A DNA stretch of 64,000 nucleotides from Acanthornis magna (Eukaryota > Chordata > Aves > Passeriformes > Acanthizidae). The DNA lies in the NCBI GenBank assembly GCA_036785705.1, contig JAWUZG010000029.1, positions 13,283,501 to 13,347,500 on the forward strand, given 5' to 3'. How positions within the stretch are numbered: position 1 is the stretch's first letter; every line of letters starts with the position of its first letter. Below, one piece after another: positions 11,894 to 24,060 of this stretch. The notes beneath the pieces are model-generated. The model was not told the origin of the DNA. It did not search any database and saw only the letters and a program-made list of their open reading frames with translations. Made by a program: the position numbers and the translations under genes.

Positions 11894-13668
11894 TTATCAA
11901 GTTTTTGTACCCATTTCTGTAGCCCAAGATCCTCCACAGTTTCTGAGGTTATACTAAAAGATAAAACCCTGCTCCAGCACTGACAGAGCAGATGTCTAAT
12001 TCAGGTGCACTCTCCTTCTTAGATGTGCAAAATCACTGGTGATGTCTGGAGCCCCTCACTTACAGAAGAACAAGAAACAATGCTCAATGTCAAGCTTTAG
12101 ATAGGTACATCTGAAGCTTTCTCATACTCTTCAATCAGCAATGCCCGTGCAGCAGCAAATCTGTTTAGTATCTAAAACTCATGGATATCAGTTTAAGAAT
12201 CACAGCCAAACTCAGTTTTTGTGTTTGACCCAATGGCATACCGTTCAATACCGTTCACCTCCTTTCCTCATACCCTTTTCCAATGCCAAAACTTCTCAGT
12301 GACATCAACAGGGGCCCATGTCACCCCCGCCCCCAACCTCACAGTCTTACATACCCACACCCCCACTGAGGCTTCAAAAAAACACCCTCAGGTATCAATG
12401 TAATATAATGTAATATGCCTGTGTACATCATGAGCATTTCCTCATGCGCATCCCAAGCTGAGACACCACATCTAAAGACCCGGAGGATATACTGACATTC
12501 AGTGAAGATGTAGTTTTCTGAGGATGAGGTCGAGACAGTGTCATGTGACTCCAATGCCTGTGTCAGTTGTGTGAGTTGGCACAGCAGGCAGGAATCCTGA
12601 CCTGAACTCAGCAAATGGCATTTCTTAACAAAAAAGTGTGGACAGCAGTGCTCCTACAACAAAATGGGATTTGTTTTCTTTTCCAGGCACTGTATTTTGA
12701 CATCAACTCTCCATGAGGATAAAAGCCTCCAGAAGGTTTTCTAGCTTTGCAGGAGATGCTAAGAGACTTAAGCAACTTTAGAGTTATCTGTGAACAACGG
12801 GTACAGTCTGTATAATCACAAAGTGGTGATTAAAGAGCCTTGAAAGACCATTTAGAGTCACAGCCTTGAAAAAATAGTGTAAGCAGGATAGAGAATGTTC
12901 TCCTGCAAGGCAGTCATTCCCAAGTCCTTTGGCTATATTAGTTTTGCTTGTTTGTTCACAGGAACAGCTAAAGTGTCTCACTTGAGTGAAACACATTTTG
13001 TCCCTGAAGATAGTGGCACTATCTGATCCCTGTTGCTCAAGAAATGAGACAGCAGAGAGCAGCAGGAGACATGGATAAAATAATGACACTCAATATTTAA
13101 ATTCATCAGAAATCTGAAATTAATGAGTAATGCTTCAACCACATTAGGCTTGGAAAGAAGATACAGACTTTGACTTTTATCATCTGTAACTAACACTGTT
13201 TTATTCGCATCTTAGTTATCATAGAAATTTTCCCAAAATCTGCACAGAAATTAACCAATTAAATGGTATTTCTGTTTGCAAAAGAGTTTAGTTACTTAGG
13301 ACAATTAAAATAATATATTAAAAGCAGCACAGCTTCATACCTTCATCATGCAAAAGATAAAATTAAATAGAACATTCAGTAGTGAAGTTAAACTAAGGAA
13401 AATACAAACAGTTAAAACCTGAAAAGAGATCCTTGGATTTAACGCCTATTTAAAAAGGTAACAATGGTTAGAAGGCTGTTTTGCTTGGTTTTTCATATTA
13501 AATAAACATGTCTCAATCCTTGTGAAAGAAAAGCCAAATTAAAACATAGCTCTCCCCTAGCTAAAATATTTCAACAATTAACAACAAATAGAAAAAACTG
13601 GGCTGGAGTGTCAGGGTGACTCTGAACCAGGTGCATTTTGGGAAGAAGCAATAATCCAGAGTATAAAG
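11894..13668. other. noncoding DNA, nothing assigned
   Basis: No gene is seen. There is a tandem 10-bp duplication (ATACCGTTCA) at 12238-12257 and a short TAATATAATG repetition near 12400-12416. An inverted repeat, TAATCAC with GTGATTA and a 6-base spacer, sits at 12813-12832. This arm length is expected by chance in a window of this size. The approach to the CR1 element at 13669 is unique sequence. Confidence 0.55.
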
Positions 13669-14081
13669 CATCATAGAAACATAGAATTATGAAGGTTGGA
13701 AAAGACCTCCAAGATCACAGAGTCCAACCATTAACCCAGCAGCACCATCTTCACCACTGAACCATATCCCCAAGTGCTGTATCCACACACCTTTTGAACA
13801 CTTCCAGGGGTGACTACTCCCCCACTTCCCTGGGCAGCTTGTTCCAATGTTTGACCACTCTTTCAGCGAGGAAAATTTTCCTAGTATCTAATCTAAACCT
13901 TACTTGAAATAACTAGAGGCTAATTCCTCTCATTCTGTCACTTGTTACCTGGGAGAATAAAACAACCTCCTTTTAGGAAGCTGTACAGAGCAACAAGGTC
14001 CCACTTCAACCTCCTGTTCTCCAGAATAAACAACCCCAGCTCACTCAGCCGCTCCTCATCAGACTTGTGCTATAGACTCTA
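13669..14081 (-). mobile_element. CR1 LINE 3' fragment
   Basis: This is a truncated CR1 non-LTR retrotransposon on the minus strand with its 3' end at 13669. Read on plus, it opens with TCATAGAAACATAGAATTAT, the complement of the ATTCTATGA-type repeat that ends CR1. It continues with the familiar GGTTGGAAAAGACCTCCAAG and GAGTCCAACC segments. The inner part keeps a readable stretch of the ORF2 carboxy terminus on minus, from about 14069 down to a TGA at 13938-13940. It includes [10 protein letters not shown] and a LKGGC-type end. Segments such as ACCATTAACCCAGCA suggest a CR1-Y or related subfamily, but that assignment is from memory. The 5' truncation is usual for CR1. It is inert. Confidence 0.95.
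13938..14069 (-). pseudogene. CR1 ORF2 carboxy-terminal remnant
   Basis: About 43 codons plus a stop remain open at the very end of what was the CR1 endonuclease/reverse-transcriptase polyprotein, read on minus within the element at 13669-14081. The recognisable residues are [10 protein letters not shown], then an [13 protein letters not shown] segment and a LKGGC-like segment before GNK-stop. This lies downstream of the polymerase catalytic domain, so no enzymatic part is present. The frame is short because the element was truncated at insertion, the normal outcome of incomplete reverse transcription. Confidence 0.85.
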
Positions 14082-16102
14082 GATCATAAGGCAGCAACTG
14101 AATTCAGCTTTTGGTTCTATCACACACTCTCCATCAGACCTTAAATAGGACATTTTTGTTGTGACTCAGTTTCTCCAGCTGTTCAATAGGAAAGATATAA
14201 CTTTGATTCTGTAAAGTGTTCAGGCTTATGAATGCATATTTTAATGTCAAGCTCAGCACTTCCTAAACCCAAATAGCTTCTGCTATCCAAAGTGGAAGCT
14301 GTTGGTGTGTGGAAGAGTACAGAACTGGGCTCTGAAAGAGTAGTGTGAGCTTCCATTCAGTTTTCAAGCATCCTCTGCTCAGGTAATCAGTGTGCAAGCT
14401 CCCTCCAACTCATATCTCTTGAACAGAGATTACTCATATTTTGCAAGTAATTTTTTTTCTTCCCACTGAAGGAGACAGTGACTTTCCCTTGTAAGTATCA
14501 GTGCTTTGGTCCACTTCTGCTTTGGACATTTAGCTTTCCATGTGTGGTGCAAATAATTTCAGTTTTCTCCTCTAAACCACAGCTTTGAACACAGTGGTTA
14601 GACCGTTGTAGCTTGCTGGGGAATCAAAATGCAGATCAGGCTTATCACAACTTGTAATGCTCTTTGGTATTTAAAGACAAAACAGGGAAGTTGTTTAACC
14701 TGGGGGTTGAGAACACAGCTGAGCAACTCCCATCGTCCTTGCAGATATCATCGGGTGTGTGACACTAGACAGACATATAGTCCAGACAAAGCTTAGTCAT
14801 CTATTTTTAAGGCATAAGGGATGTCTTAAAATGGTCCCAAGTTCAACGCCTCTCACAGGCGCAGATCTCAATTTCAGCCACAAGGTAAGTGGCAGACAAA
14901 AGGTCTATCTGCACAGTAGATAGGAAGGAGCCTACACTGAACTGATGGTGATCTTGGATGGAGCTGATCAGATCCCTGCAACAGAACAACAGCTTCAGCA
15001 CAAAATGCTTAAGTTGGCAAAACCCACTGATTTAAGCATGAGAAGCCTGGACCTATGTTGCAAGAGACTGCCCAGCAATCAGCAGCACTGCAGAAACTCA
15101 CTCTTATTTTCTAACCCTTTGCATCTTTCTGGTCTCCACTGATGTTGCACAGCAACTCACATGTACAGGAATATTGATTATCCAAAAGTTCTTTTATTGT
15201 CCCGGCTTTTACTTGCCCTGATACTACTTTGCTTTCATCAGCTGAAGTGTTTGAGACCTCTCAGAGGCTCACTGCAGCATGCTCCTGTCAGCTTTCTAAC
15301 CTGTCATTGTTTTGACATATTTTAAGAGAGATTTTATGTGGGCATCTGAATAAATAAAATTCTTTCCACACCTCTGGGAAAATGGGAGTCTTCCTTGGGG
15401 CATCTGTGGGAAATGAAGGGTGCATGGGTTTTCAAACAGAAGAGAAGCGTATGTGAAAAGAACAATGCTGCAGGAAGTGGGAAAGCTAGAAGCTATTCTT
15501 CCAGTGGCACTAGGAGTACATACATTTATGTATACAATCAGTTTGCAGGAACGTTAAATCATTCACTGCATTATTTTTTATGTGAAATTTCTGTGTTACA
15601 TATTATGCTCTATATTCCTGAAAGTAGTTTATGATAGGACAAGAATTACTTTAGGCAAACACTCAGTAGGAAAAGCAGAAAACATGCCATTGTTTCAGAT
15701 CTTGATTATGCAGATTGGCTTCTCTAGTAAGGAAATTAACTCTGTGCCACAGCTGTGGGGACTAAAATTACAGAACAATCGATATTTTGAAAACTTTGAA
15801 AATCTGCCAAAGGAGAAAATTACACGATTGAACAACAGCTTTTATAGAATCAAAGTTAAATATTTCACTAATGAATTCGTTCAGTGTTTTGTTTAAAAAT
15901 TTTATCATTGACTTTATTGTGATATACCCAACAATTTGTCCAACCACATATAGTTTAGGAATTCCTGTTAAAAACAAATGAAAAAAAGTCATTGTTCACA
16001 TTCTAGGCCCAATACACGAAGCAACCTTTTACTGCATATTTTAAAATGTTCTTTTAACTTTTTTCCTGATCATTTTGAGTTCTATAATATATTTGTTCTG
16101 GG
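14082..16102. other. noncoding DNA, nothing assigned
   Basis: This is unique A+T-rich DNA. The longest frame is 104 codons on plus at 15582-15896. Its product is rich in hydrophobic and lysine/asparagine residues, as expected from A+T-rich DNA, and matches nothing I know. A CTATTTTTAA sequence of MEF2 type lies near 14795, but such 10-mers recur in this window. I see no other structure. Confidence 0.6.
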
Positions 16103-16128
16103 ACAAAAAACAAAAACCAAAAAACCCA
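16103..16128 (+). repeat. A/C-only tract, 26 bp
   Basis: A run containing only A and C, with blocks of A separated by C, CC and CCC. It is one member of a recurring class of A-then-CC/CCC tracts in this window (others at 17233, 20623, 26142, 28731, 29059, 32518, 55313 and 62520). Confidence 0.8.
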
Positions 16129-17959
16129 GACACAGGACCAGACATAAGGAGGAAATAGAACAACTTTAGCAAAAAGTAGAACCAAAAGTGCAAAACCTGC
16201 TTTGAATATTTTTGAAGGATTTGGGACCCTTACAGATTCCATCTATTATAAAAATGACTTTTACTAATAGCCCCAGGACTGTGCCTTCATACAGTAGAAA
16301 TTTCTAAGCTTCAATTCCCTGAAAAGGATGCCAGCAAGATGGGATGACTGATGGTGAGCAGTTAGAGCAGAGCAGCCAGATGAAAAGAGGTCTGTAAGCC
16401 CATCCCCCAGACGCCCCAGGGACTGAGCAATCACCAACAACCCAGAAGCTACAGAGACACAACTCGATAAAGGGTTTCGGTAAACTGGCATCCAGATATC
16501 AAATCTGCTGATATGGGTATGATTCACACCCATTATACTTGAATTATTCCAAGCCCCTCCAAACTTCCGTCTCAAATGTCATTTCTGTCAGCTCGGTCAC
16601 TCATTTTTAGCATTATTCCTTCACTTCCTCTGAGCCAAACAACACAATGAAATAAATGTGCTGCATCCAGAGTATTCAGGTTACAAAAGTAACTGACGCC
16701 AGCAAGGTCACTCATATAAATTCACTGCAAGATTGCTTTGAAAGAGACTCATGCTAAAGGATTCAATGCTAGATAATCACCTTGTGCCAGCAAAGGGAAG
16801 AGAGAATGAAATAATTATTTCATTTTTTATCCCCACTTCTTCTCTCTTATTTGTGGGAGGAAGATAGGGAGTTCTTGCTGTTCACAGTAACACAGAAATT
16901 AAGCAAAAATAGTGTTATGTTTTATAAAGCAGAACAGTTGTCAACTCATATCATTTAGCCATTCATTACTGTAGTTACCATAACCAGAAACCAGCACTAT
17001 ACAGTCTAGGACAGCCAGGTGCTTTTGCTGCTAATACTACAGGCAGTGCCTCATATCATAAACCCATCATTCATTACAGAGAACAACTGACAGATTCTTC
17101 CCCTAAGGAGGCCAAGATTAGCTAAATCTGAAATGCCATACCCTGTCAACACAGGTATACAGGAAAGAAGCTCATTTACTGGCAGGCTGGGTAATACATA
17201 AAAATAGTCACTGCCCAAAGTTGATAATCAGTAAAAAAACAACCCAAAAACCAACAAACGAGGTTTGGTGCTCAGTTGATAAAAAGTTAATAATAATATT
17301 TCTCCATTTTTTTTCATTGAGGCTATGCTATTTAAGTCCTTCAGAAGACAAATTGCCTTATGCATAGCTTGCAGACCACTTAGTGTGTGGGTGCTACAGC
17401 CACAGAAAAGCATTTGTAGGAGGCTCTCACTGTGCTGCTGCCAGTCTCTCCTCCCGTGACTGAAATACAGCACTTGGCACAGTGATGCAGGGAGGCAGGA
17501 GGTCCAACATACAGCAAGCATCTGGAATGACTGACTTCAGTTATACAGAGGTTTCACCTACCACTGAACTCGGACTAATTATGTGCATTTATTCTTCATA
17601 CTAACAGATCCCTTTAGCATTGAACCTTTCAAGTGCTGGTGTCAAGCACATCATTTAAGACAGAATTTGCTGAAAGGCAGGCAGGTTTATTTTATAATGC
17701 CATTCTGTACAAGGAAGAAGGGAGGCTGGAACTGGAAATACCTGCAGCACTGTACACTGCATTTTGTCCTGATTCAAGCTGCTCTTGTTATTTTTTTTAC
17801 CCTTCCTTTTTCCCCACTCAGAGAAATATAAAAAATTTACAGGACACCTGTTTAGTTACTTGCTCTTTGTCCATTTTAAGTAAAAGCAGAAAAAACATTT
17901 GCGAACCCAGACATATAAATTACACCATTATCTAATGAACTGTTGCAGAATTCATTTGA
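16129..17959. other. noncoding DNA with one A/C tract
   Basis: No gene is seen. A 27-bp A/C-only tract lies at 17233-17259. The minus-strand frame of 103 codons at 16264-16575 and the plus-strand frame of 100 codons at 17633-17935 have no recognisable motif. A segment near 16690-16720 contains AAGGTCACT, a nuclear-receptor-type half site, without a partner at standard spacing. I see no repeat family. Confidence 0.55.
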
Positions 17960-18110
17960 ATGTAGCTGACTTTGTGAGGAGCGTGAATCTTCCAGTCATT
18001 TAGACAGGCATTCTTCAGGATAGACAATATTAATTTAGGGATGACTCATTATGTTCAGTACCAGTCTGGGCCTAATGATTTGATTCAAATTAATTTAAAT
18101 CACTGGGGAG
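17960..18110. promoter_or_regulatory. candidate conserved noncoding element
   Basis: This block has dense A+T-rich homeodomain and palindromic motifs: GACAATATTAATTTAGGG, GATGACTCATTATG (with a perfect AP-1 site TGACTCA), GCCTAATGATTTGATTC, and AAATTAATTT, which is a perfect 10-bp palindrome. The sequence is not low-complexity overall and bears no repeat signature. The call is by texture only. Nearby unique DNA with similar base composition has fewer such motifs. Confidence 0.25.
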
Positions 18111-19084
18111 GAAAAAAAATACTAAAATTACACATATAGCAGAATATCAAAACAATCTTTCTGAAGAACCAAAGCACTTACGGGCTGTCATTGCTAGGCT
18201 GAAATTTCCTTTTTCACATCACATTGTATGTGCACAATCTTGCTCAAGTTCAACGGTGCCGAATTCATTGGCTAGAGCATCCCCATAGCTCCTCTGAGAC
18301 AGGGAGGTCTGGGGTTCAGAAAGCTTTGAAGCTGTATGGAGAAAGATTTCTGCCACTCCCTGATGCAGGTGGTATTTTGGAGCGGGCGAAAAGGAAGAAA
18401 AGACTGGCAGAGAGTCAAATGTCTAGCTGAGCCCTGATATTAGAGAAGGGAGGATTGAAGGGAATAAAACAAGGATGAGAGTTGTTTTCCTTTCTTTTCC
18501 TTTTTTTGGCTAACATGATGGAGAATTTCTTCTAACATTTCTCTACAGAAACAGGATAGCCTTGGGTTGTCTTCACATACATCAGGGCAAACAGAGCTGG
18601 GATCTACTACTCAAATATATTTGCTCCATTCACACATTTGTGGAGAATTCATTGAGAAGCCTGAAAGTGAGATAAAACTTTCCATGTTTGAGAGCTGAAC
18701 TAAAGTCAGCAGATTATTTATTTGCAGAGGTAGCCCTGTAGAGAGTAAAAGGAAAGAAAGTGCTGGTTTATACTTCTTTGTAATGTTTTTTTCACTGTAC
18801 TCTCATCTGTTGTGTTAGGGCAAAGTCAGCCATGGATTGGCATCCAGCAAACAAGGGAGGAGAGCAGGATCAAAGCAGTGCATTGGGTTTATACAACATT
18901 CTGGGCAAGGGTTGATTTAACCCTTGTGAAACAACTACCATGAGCCATGTCATGGGATGCTCCCTTACAGCAAATGTTCAGTAGCATGGCCTATTTTTGA
19001 GAAGTTGTCTCATGATTGCTTTGATCCTAAGCTGCTGAAGAATACTTGATTCTCCTCTCCTTCAGAATACCTTGAGGAAAGATT
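18111..19084. other. noncoding DNA, nothing assigned
   Basis: This is unique sequence without a recognisable gene or repeat. A 68-codon plus-strand frame at 18224-18430 is of chance length. Confidence 0.6.
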
Positions 19085-19225
19085 ATTTCTCTGTTTAGCT
19101 CTTAAAAGATCATTGATAATAATTTGGATGGAGGTGCAACAGGGAAATTCATACGGTTCTGCTTTTGCAAAGTATAAAGAAGCCTTTAATTACAAGCTTG
19201 CTCACTTGCATTTTAAGTACAGGAT
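19085..19225. promoter_or_regulatory. weak candidate conserved noncoding element
   Basis: About 140 bp with closely spaced developmental-type motifs: AAAAGATCATTGATAATAATT, ATTCATACGG (retained CpG), CTTTAATTACAAGC and GTACAGGATTAAATGC. The base composition is balanced with no low-complexity stretch. I infer possible enhancer sequence. No activity or conservation can be shown from one sequence. Confidence 0.2.
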
Positions 19226-20622
19226 TAAATGCACACCAACTCAGTGAACTGGTGCCTTTGCACACATTGAGCCCCATGGACTGCCACACTCCTGGATTCT
19301 TGAGTGACTGGTGACCTGCTGATACAGGAGATAAAGCCTTTTTTCCCCATGCTACAGCAACCTGGACTCAAAACCCAAAATAACAAAATTAGGGAACTAA
19401 AATTATCTGCAGCTACGTCAGCCAGACTGTAGAAAGCAACACAGGGTTGTGATCAGCAGATTTGGTTTTGTTACTGATTCTGTCAAGAAGTTGGGGAATG
19501 AGGGCAATTACTAACTCAGTCACTTTCTTGCAGCTCTGTTTCACTCTCTGTAAACCGGCGCTCATGATATTAATTTATTTTGCAAAATACAGATAAGAAA
19601 TGCCATGTAAAATCTTCTCTGGCTATGTGTAAATAAGAGATAGAATTTAAGATTAGCCCACATTCAGGCTGACTGGTGACCAAATACAGTATTTTAATGA
19701 AAGTCTCCAAAGATAAACATCCACAAAATAAATTTACTGCAGCATATATTCCCCTACAAAAAGCTGACTTCGAAATGCTTGCTTACACCTCACTGACTGC
19801 ACTGGCTCCTTCACTTGGGAAATTTGATTTTTGACACTAGCTCCGCTCCATGACTTTCAGCCCTTCAGGTTCCTCCTTTGCCACAAACTGGTCATCACAT
19901 CCAGCCTCAGCTTGTGCAATGTACAAATTGTTAGCATGCCTCACTGTGTTCATTGAGGCTTCACAGCTCTGATTGCAACTCTTGCACAATTTCCCAGGAA
20001 AAGAAGAATTGCCTAAGCCTGAAACTCAGGGTCTGTCCACCTCCACACAAAAGATGCTACTGCACAAACACTGTCGGTGGCTGCGTGATCCACAGCAGTC
20101 AGTGCAAGAGATTTCATAACCATCTGACTTCTGTTTTCAGTAGCCTACATCCAATTCATTAGAAGAAGCTGGTAAATGTCAGCTCTACAAACAGGACAAA
20201 AAATGATTCAGTCCTCTCTATATAATCTGTCTAATAAATTCAATAGGTGTCACTTTTGTGGAAGGGTCTATATACCTCAGCAGTAATTTGTCACCAGGAA
20301 ACAGTTTCAGGGCGTTTCACAGTTGTGTGTCTGTTCATTTCAGGCCTTATCTTCAATGAACATTTCTTGCTAAGAGCAATTAATTCCTTGCATCTGTCAC
20401 TATAGGAACAAAGCAAATGCACTTTATGCAGAAGGCCCATTATTCAGTACATTAGGCACTGATATGACAGTTCTCCTCATCCCACAGTCACATACAACAA
20501 TAAGTAACCTTACCTATCACTAAAATTTGCAAAATTTAATATTATGAGGGTATGTATTTTCTTTCTTTCTTTGTTTTATTACTTTATTTTTGGTAGTACT
20601 TTCGAATATTATAAACCTGATT
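19226..20622. other. noncoding DNA, nothing assigned
   Basis: No gene or repeat family is recognised. The open frames are under 80 codons and the sequence is unique and A+T-rich up to the A/C tract. Confidence 0.6.
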
Positions 20623-20773
20623 AAAAAAAAAAACAAAACCAAAAAACCACAACCCCAAAACAAAACAAAACAAAAACAAAAAACAAAACAAAAAAAAACA
20701 AAAAAAAAACAAAAAAAAAAACAAAAAAAAAACAAAAAAAAACAAAAAAAAAACAAAAAAAAAACCCCACCCC
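20623..20773 (+). repeat. 151-bp A/C-only simple repeat
   Basis: Every base from 20623 to 20773 is A or C. The 5' part is AAAACC-like, the middle becomes CAAAA and CAAAAACA, and the 3' part is a near-regular array of one C followed by eight to ten A, closing with CCCCACCCC. The gradual change of unit length is typical of microsatellite slippage. It opens frames on both strands (poly-Lys/Gln on plus, poly-Phe on minus), which are artefacts. It is the largest member of the A/C-tract class in this window. Confidence 0.95.
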
Positions 20774-23300
20774 TCCTGTAAATGCTGCATCAGCATTTCA
20801 ATTCAGGCAAATTTGAAAAGCAATGGTAAGATTAAAAAGGAAAAAAGGCATAAGGTTGATTAAGGGGAGAAGACTTCTAAACTACATTGAAGTATACTGG
20901 AAATTATTTGAAATTAGCAGATGTCTCTGCAGCATGACTTTTGCTCCACACTGACCCCCCAGTCCTAGCCTGCACTCAAATATAATGGCCTAAATATATT
21001 CCAAAATCAGTATAGGTTGTTGTGGACAACTTTTCAAAGGAAATTATTAGATATTAAAAATTCAGCTATAACACCTCAGGATATCATTCAGAACAGAGGA
21101 AAGAAAGGAAATTCTAGAAATGCAAAGAAAAACAAACAATTATTTGCTCATCTGATATGTGCTGCAATGAGGAAGAACCAGGGAGATTCACACACAGGAT
21201 ATTTTCAATCAACTGGAAGAAAATGAAAAATGGAGGAGGAAAAAAAATTATATTTATTCTTTGTGATGAAAGTTACTAGTTTCCTGAAATATTACCATAC
21301 TGTACCAACTGCTAGGTGATTAAATTAAACAACCACAATAGCTACATTATGCAGCCTGAATATTTGGAAAAAAATATGTATGCACAGAGCAGTCACTGAA
21401 GTAAGAGAAGAGGTTTATTCAAGCTGCATGATGCATTCATTTTTCTCAGTGATGCCAGAAGATATATTAATTCTTAAAACCTGCTTGCTAATCATTTGAG
21501 CAAACATTAAGGAAAACTCAACTGGGATACATTTAAGCAGGCACCACAGAGAGCTCATTCTAGGACAAGCTCACAGAGTTATTTTCATCCATTTTGAGAC
21601 AGAAAAAACAACACATGATGCACAAGTCCAGTCAGAGGCAACGAACATAATATAAATTGCAGATCATCGCAGTGTGAAAGGCCTCCTTTGCCATAAAGAT
21701 ACCAGCTGTTAACACTAGAAATGTGATGCAGGACAAGTTATTCCACACACCTCAGAATTAAGGATGCTCATTTTCTTGCAGGTTTGTGCCATGTATTTGA
21801 GATGCTGCTCCTTACCCTAACAGTTGAAACCTGTCTTCCATGTCTCCTGCCCCATGGCTATATATTCCTCCTTTCCCTCCTCCATGTCCTCTAAACCCTG
21901 TGCTGTTCCCCAGATCTCTCCTACATCCTTCAGCTAATGATTATGCTTCAATATATAATGATATGACCAGATTCAGACTTTGCTTGTGTACAGCAGGCAT
22001 AATGGTTTAGGGTTTTTTCCCTTTTTTAGGTATTAATAAGACCTTTTCTCTTTTCTTAGCATCAAGAAATAGGAAGCATCAATACATAGAAAACTATATT
22101 TTTGAAACATCGATATGTTTATTAAAGGTAGTGAAAATTAAAAAGTGTTTCAGAAAAAAAAAATGGTCCTAATTGTAAAACCATGCAAAAATGAGCTAGA
22201 AAACCATCAGTGAGCTACAGCCATTTCTAATTTAATTCTTGGATCAAAACAAGAAGATATAGTCAGTGAAAACTGATCTTGTATCATTAATTTCACCTCA
22301 GTATCTGCAATCAGGATGGACCTTGTAATATTCATACATATAGCTTAAACTTTTCCACAGTTTTCCTGAGTTAACCAGGCTTGTTTTTCCTTCCATAAAG
22401 CGCTTTATCCCCAAAGTTGTTCTGCTGCCTGGGATGAATACAAGTACCATGCACCACAGCCCTCTCACCAGCTGTTCCCCAAGGCTGCACAGCCTTCACC
22501 TCAAGTGTTTACATGCACACAGTCTTGAAATACCTCCAGTCACCTGCTTTAAACTAAAGAAATAATGTAACGCAGGTCTAACCCTCTTTGAGAAAAACAA
22601 ACCACTTGGAAGTGTTGGGTTTTCATTGCTAATATTCCACTCCTCTACTAGAAATCTACTAGTTAAATGAAACTGTTTATTAGCTGCAACTGTATGTGTG
22701 GGGGGGTGGTTGTCATGTTTTTTCAATAATAGAACTCTGCTCTGAATTAGCAAAGGCCCCTGAATTTTTTCTTAATGACTAGTATTTAATCCCTGAAGCA
22801 CTGTGCAGCTGGTTTTCTCCCTCCTATTTAGGTTTCTAAAAAATATTTGAACTCCAAATGAAGGAGGAATTGCTGTGGGGTTTGCTGAATTTCCACTGGT
22901 TTTTAGCTGCCTCTATTTCTTTAGCCAGCTCCTGAGTCACTCCAGAAACACCCCATGTCACAAGTCCTTTGGACCACATACTCACAGCTGTAAAGTGAGA
23001 TTTGTTTCCATTTTCAGTGGGGTTTCATCCATACCAGGTTGAGTAACTGCTGTAATTTCCTCTTTGCCTTTGCACTCTGTTATACATTCATAAATGTTTC
23101 TCAGTCCTTTGCCTCTCCTGTCCCATTACTCCATGAGCTCTTCAGCACAGTCCGCCTCACATTTCAGGCATGAACCTCTTGCCTGATTCCAAGGAATCAA
23201 CTCAACTGGCATCTCTAGGTGTTATTGCCATGGACACCACCCAAATGCACATGGATGCAGAAGTGCAGCCAGTATCATTTATATAAGAACTTTTTAAGGG
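20774..23300. other. noncoding DNA, nothing assigned
   Basis: This is unique A+T-rich sequence without a recognisable gene, RNA or transposon. The longest frame is about 85 codons (22496-22753, minus). A run of seven G at about 22700 is isolated and cannot form a four-stranded structure alone. Confidence 0.6.
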
Positions 23301-23309
23301 CACAGAGAA

Positions 23310-24060
23310 TAAATGCGGTGGCATTTCAGCTACTTGGAAACCAATGTATTTTTAGCTTAATTTAATTGGAATTTTTTGTTAAATGAATATGCTAGTTTCC
23401 AAGTGTCTGAAAGAAAAGGATTATTTTCCAAGCCAGTCACACTATTTCTATTCATCATGTTAATTCATGCTTTCTTTGCTGCGTTAATATTTTGTGATTC
23501 TTAAATGTTCTAAATGTTAAAATTCATTTGTCCCCCACTTCAACCACTGCTAAATGAGATTTAGCTTTAAAATCCAGGAAACGGCTGTTGTTTGAGCAGT
23601 GCTTTACTGTCTATTCTTTAAATCCAATCATTTAGTATTCCTGGAACAATGATAATAGATTTACACATGTAATAGTTGCTTTATATTTATCTTCCTAAAC
23701 TTATTTTCATTATCATGTTAGCATTCAACAGTCACTGTAAAGCCATTATCCAGTCACAGGTTCATAATATATAATTTGATTAAACATATTACAAAAATAA
23801 CGAAAGGGCTTTTCTCCATTGTGCTTTACCAGAACAATGAAGAGATGCCATGCACAACAATTCCCTCCTCACAACAATTCGCACAGAAATGTTCTTTGTT
23901 TGCAAAGCTTCTTTGTCCTGTGACGCATAATTAAGGATATAATGGAGAATATTATAGTCATTTTAGAGTCATTTGGAAGTAATGATGCCTGAGGCCAAGC
24001 ACAGAGCTCTGTTTGACTCAGCTAAACATAGAAGTGCTGGCAATGGCCATTAAAAATGGA
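23310..24060. promoter_or_regulatory. candidate conserved noncoding element, SOX-type cores
   Basis: About 750 bp of non-repetitive sequence rich in homeodomain cores (TTAGCTTAATTTAATTGG near 23352; CATAATTAAGG near 23926). It has SOX-type sites: AACAATG at 23645-23651 and 23833-23839, and CACAACAATTC repeated exactly at 23853-23863 and 23870-23880. A TGTTTGC forkhead-type site lies near 23898. Open frames are absent here, unlike in much of the window, so it is not exonic. I infer enhancer-like sequence. Confidence 0.35.

Noticed and set aside
12318..12366. C-rich runs as a minus-strand G-quadruplex
   Set aside because: The two halves are about 20 bases apart, beyond the loop limit of the usual rule.
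20623..20773. Lys/Gln-rich and Phe-rich frames through the A/C array
   Set aside because: They are translations of a simple repeat.
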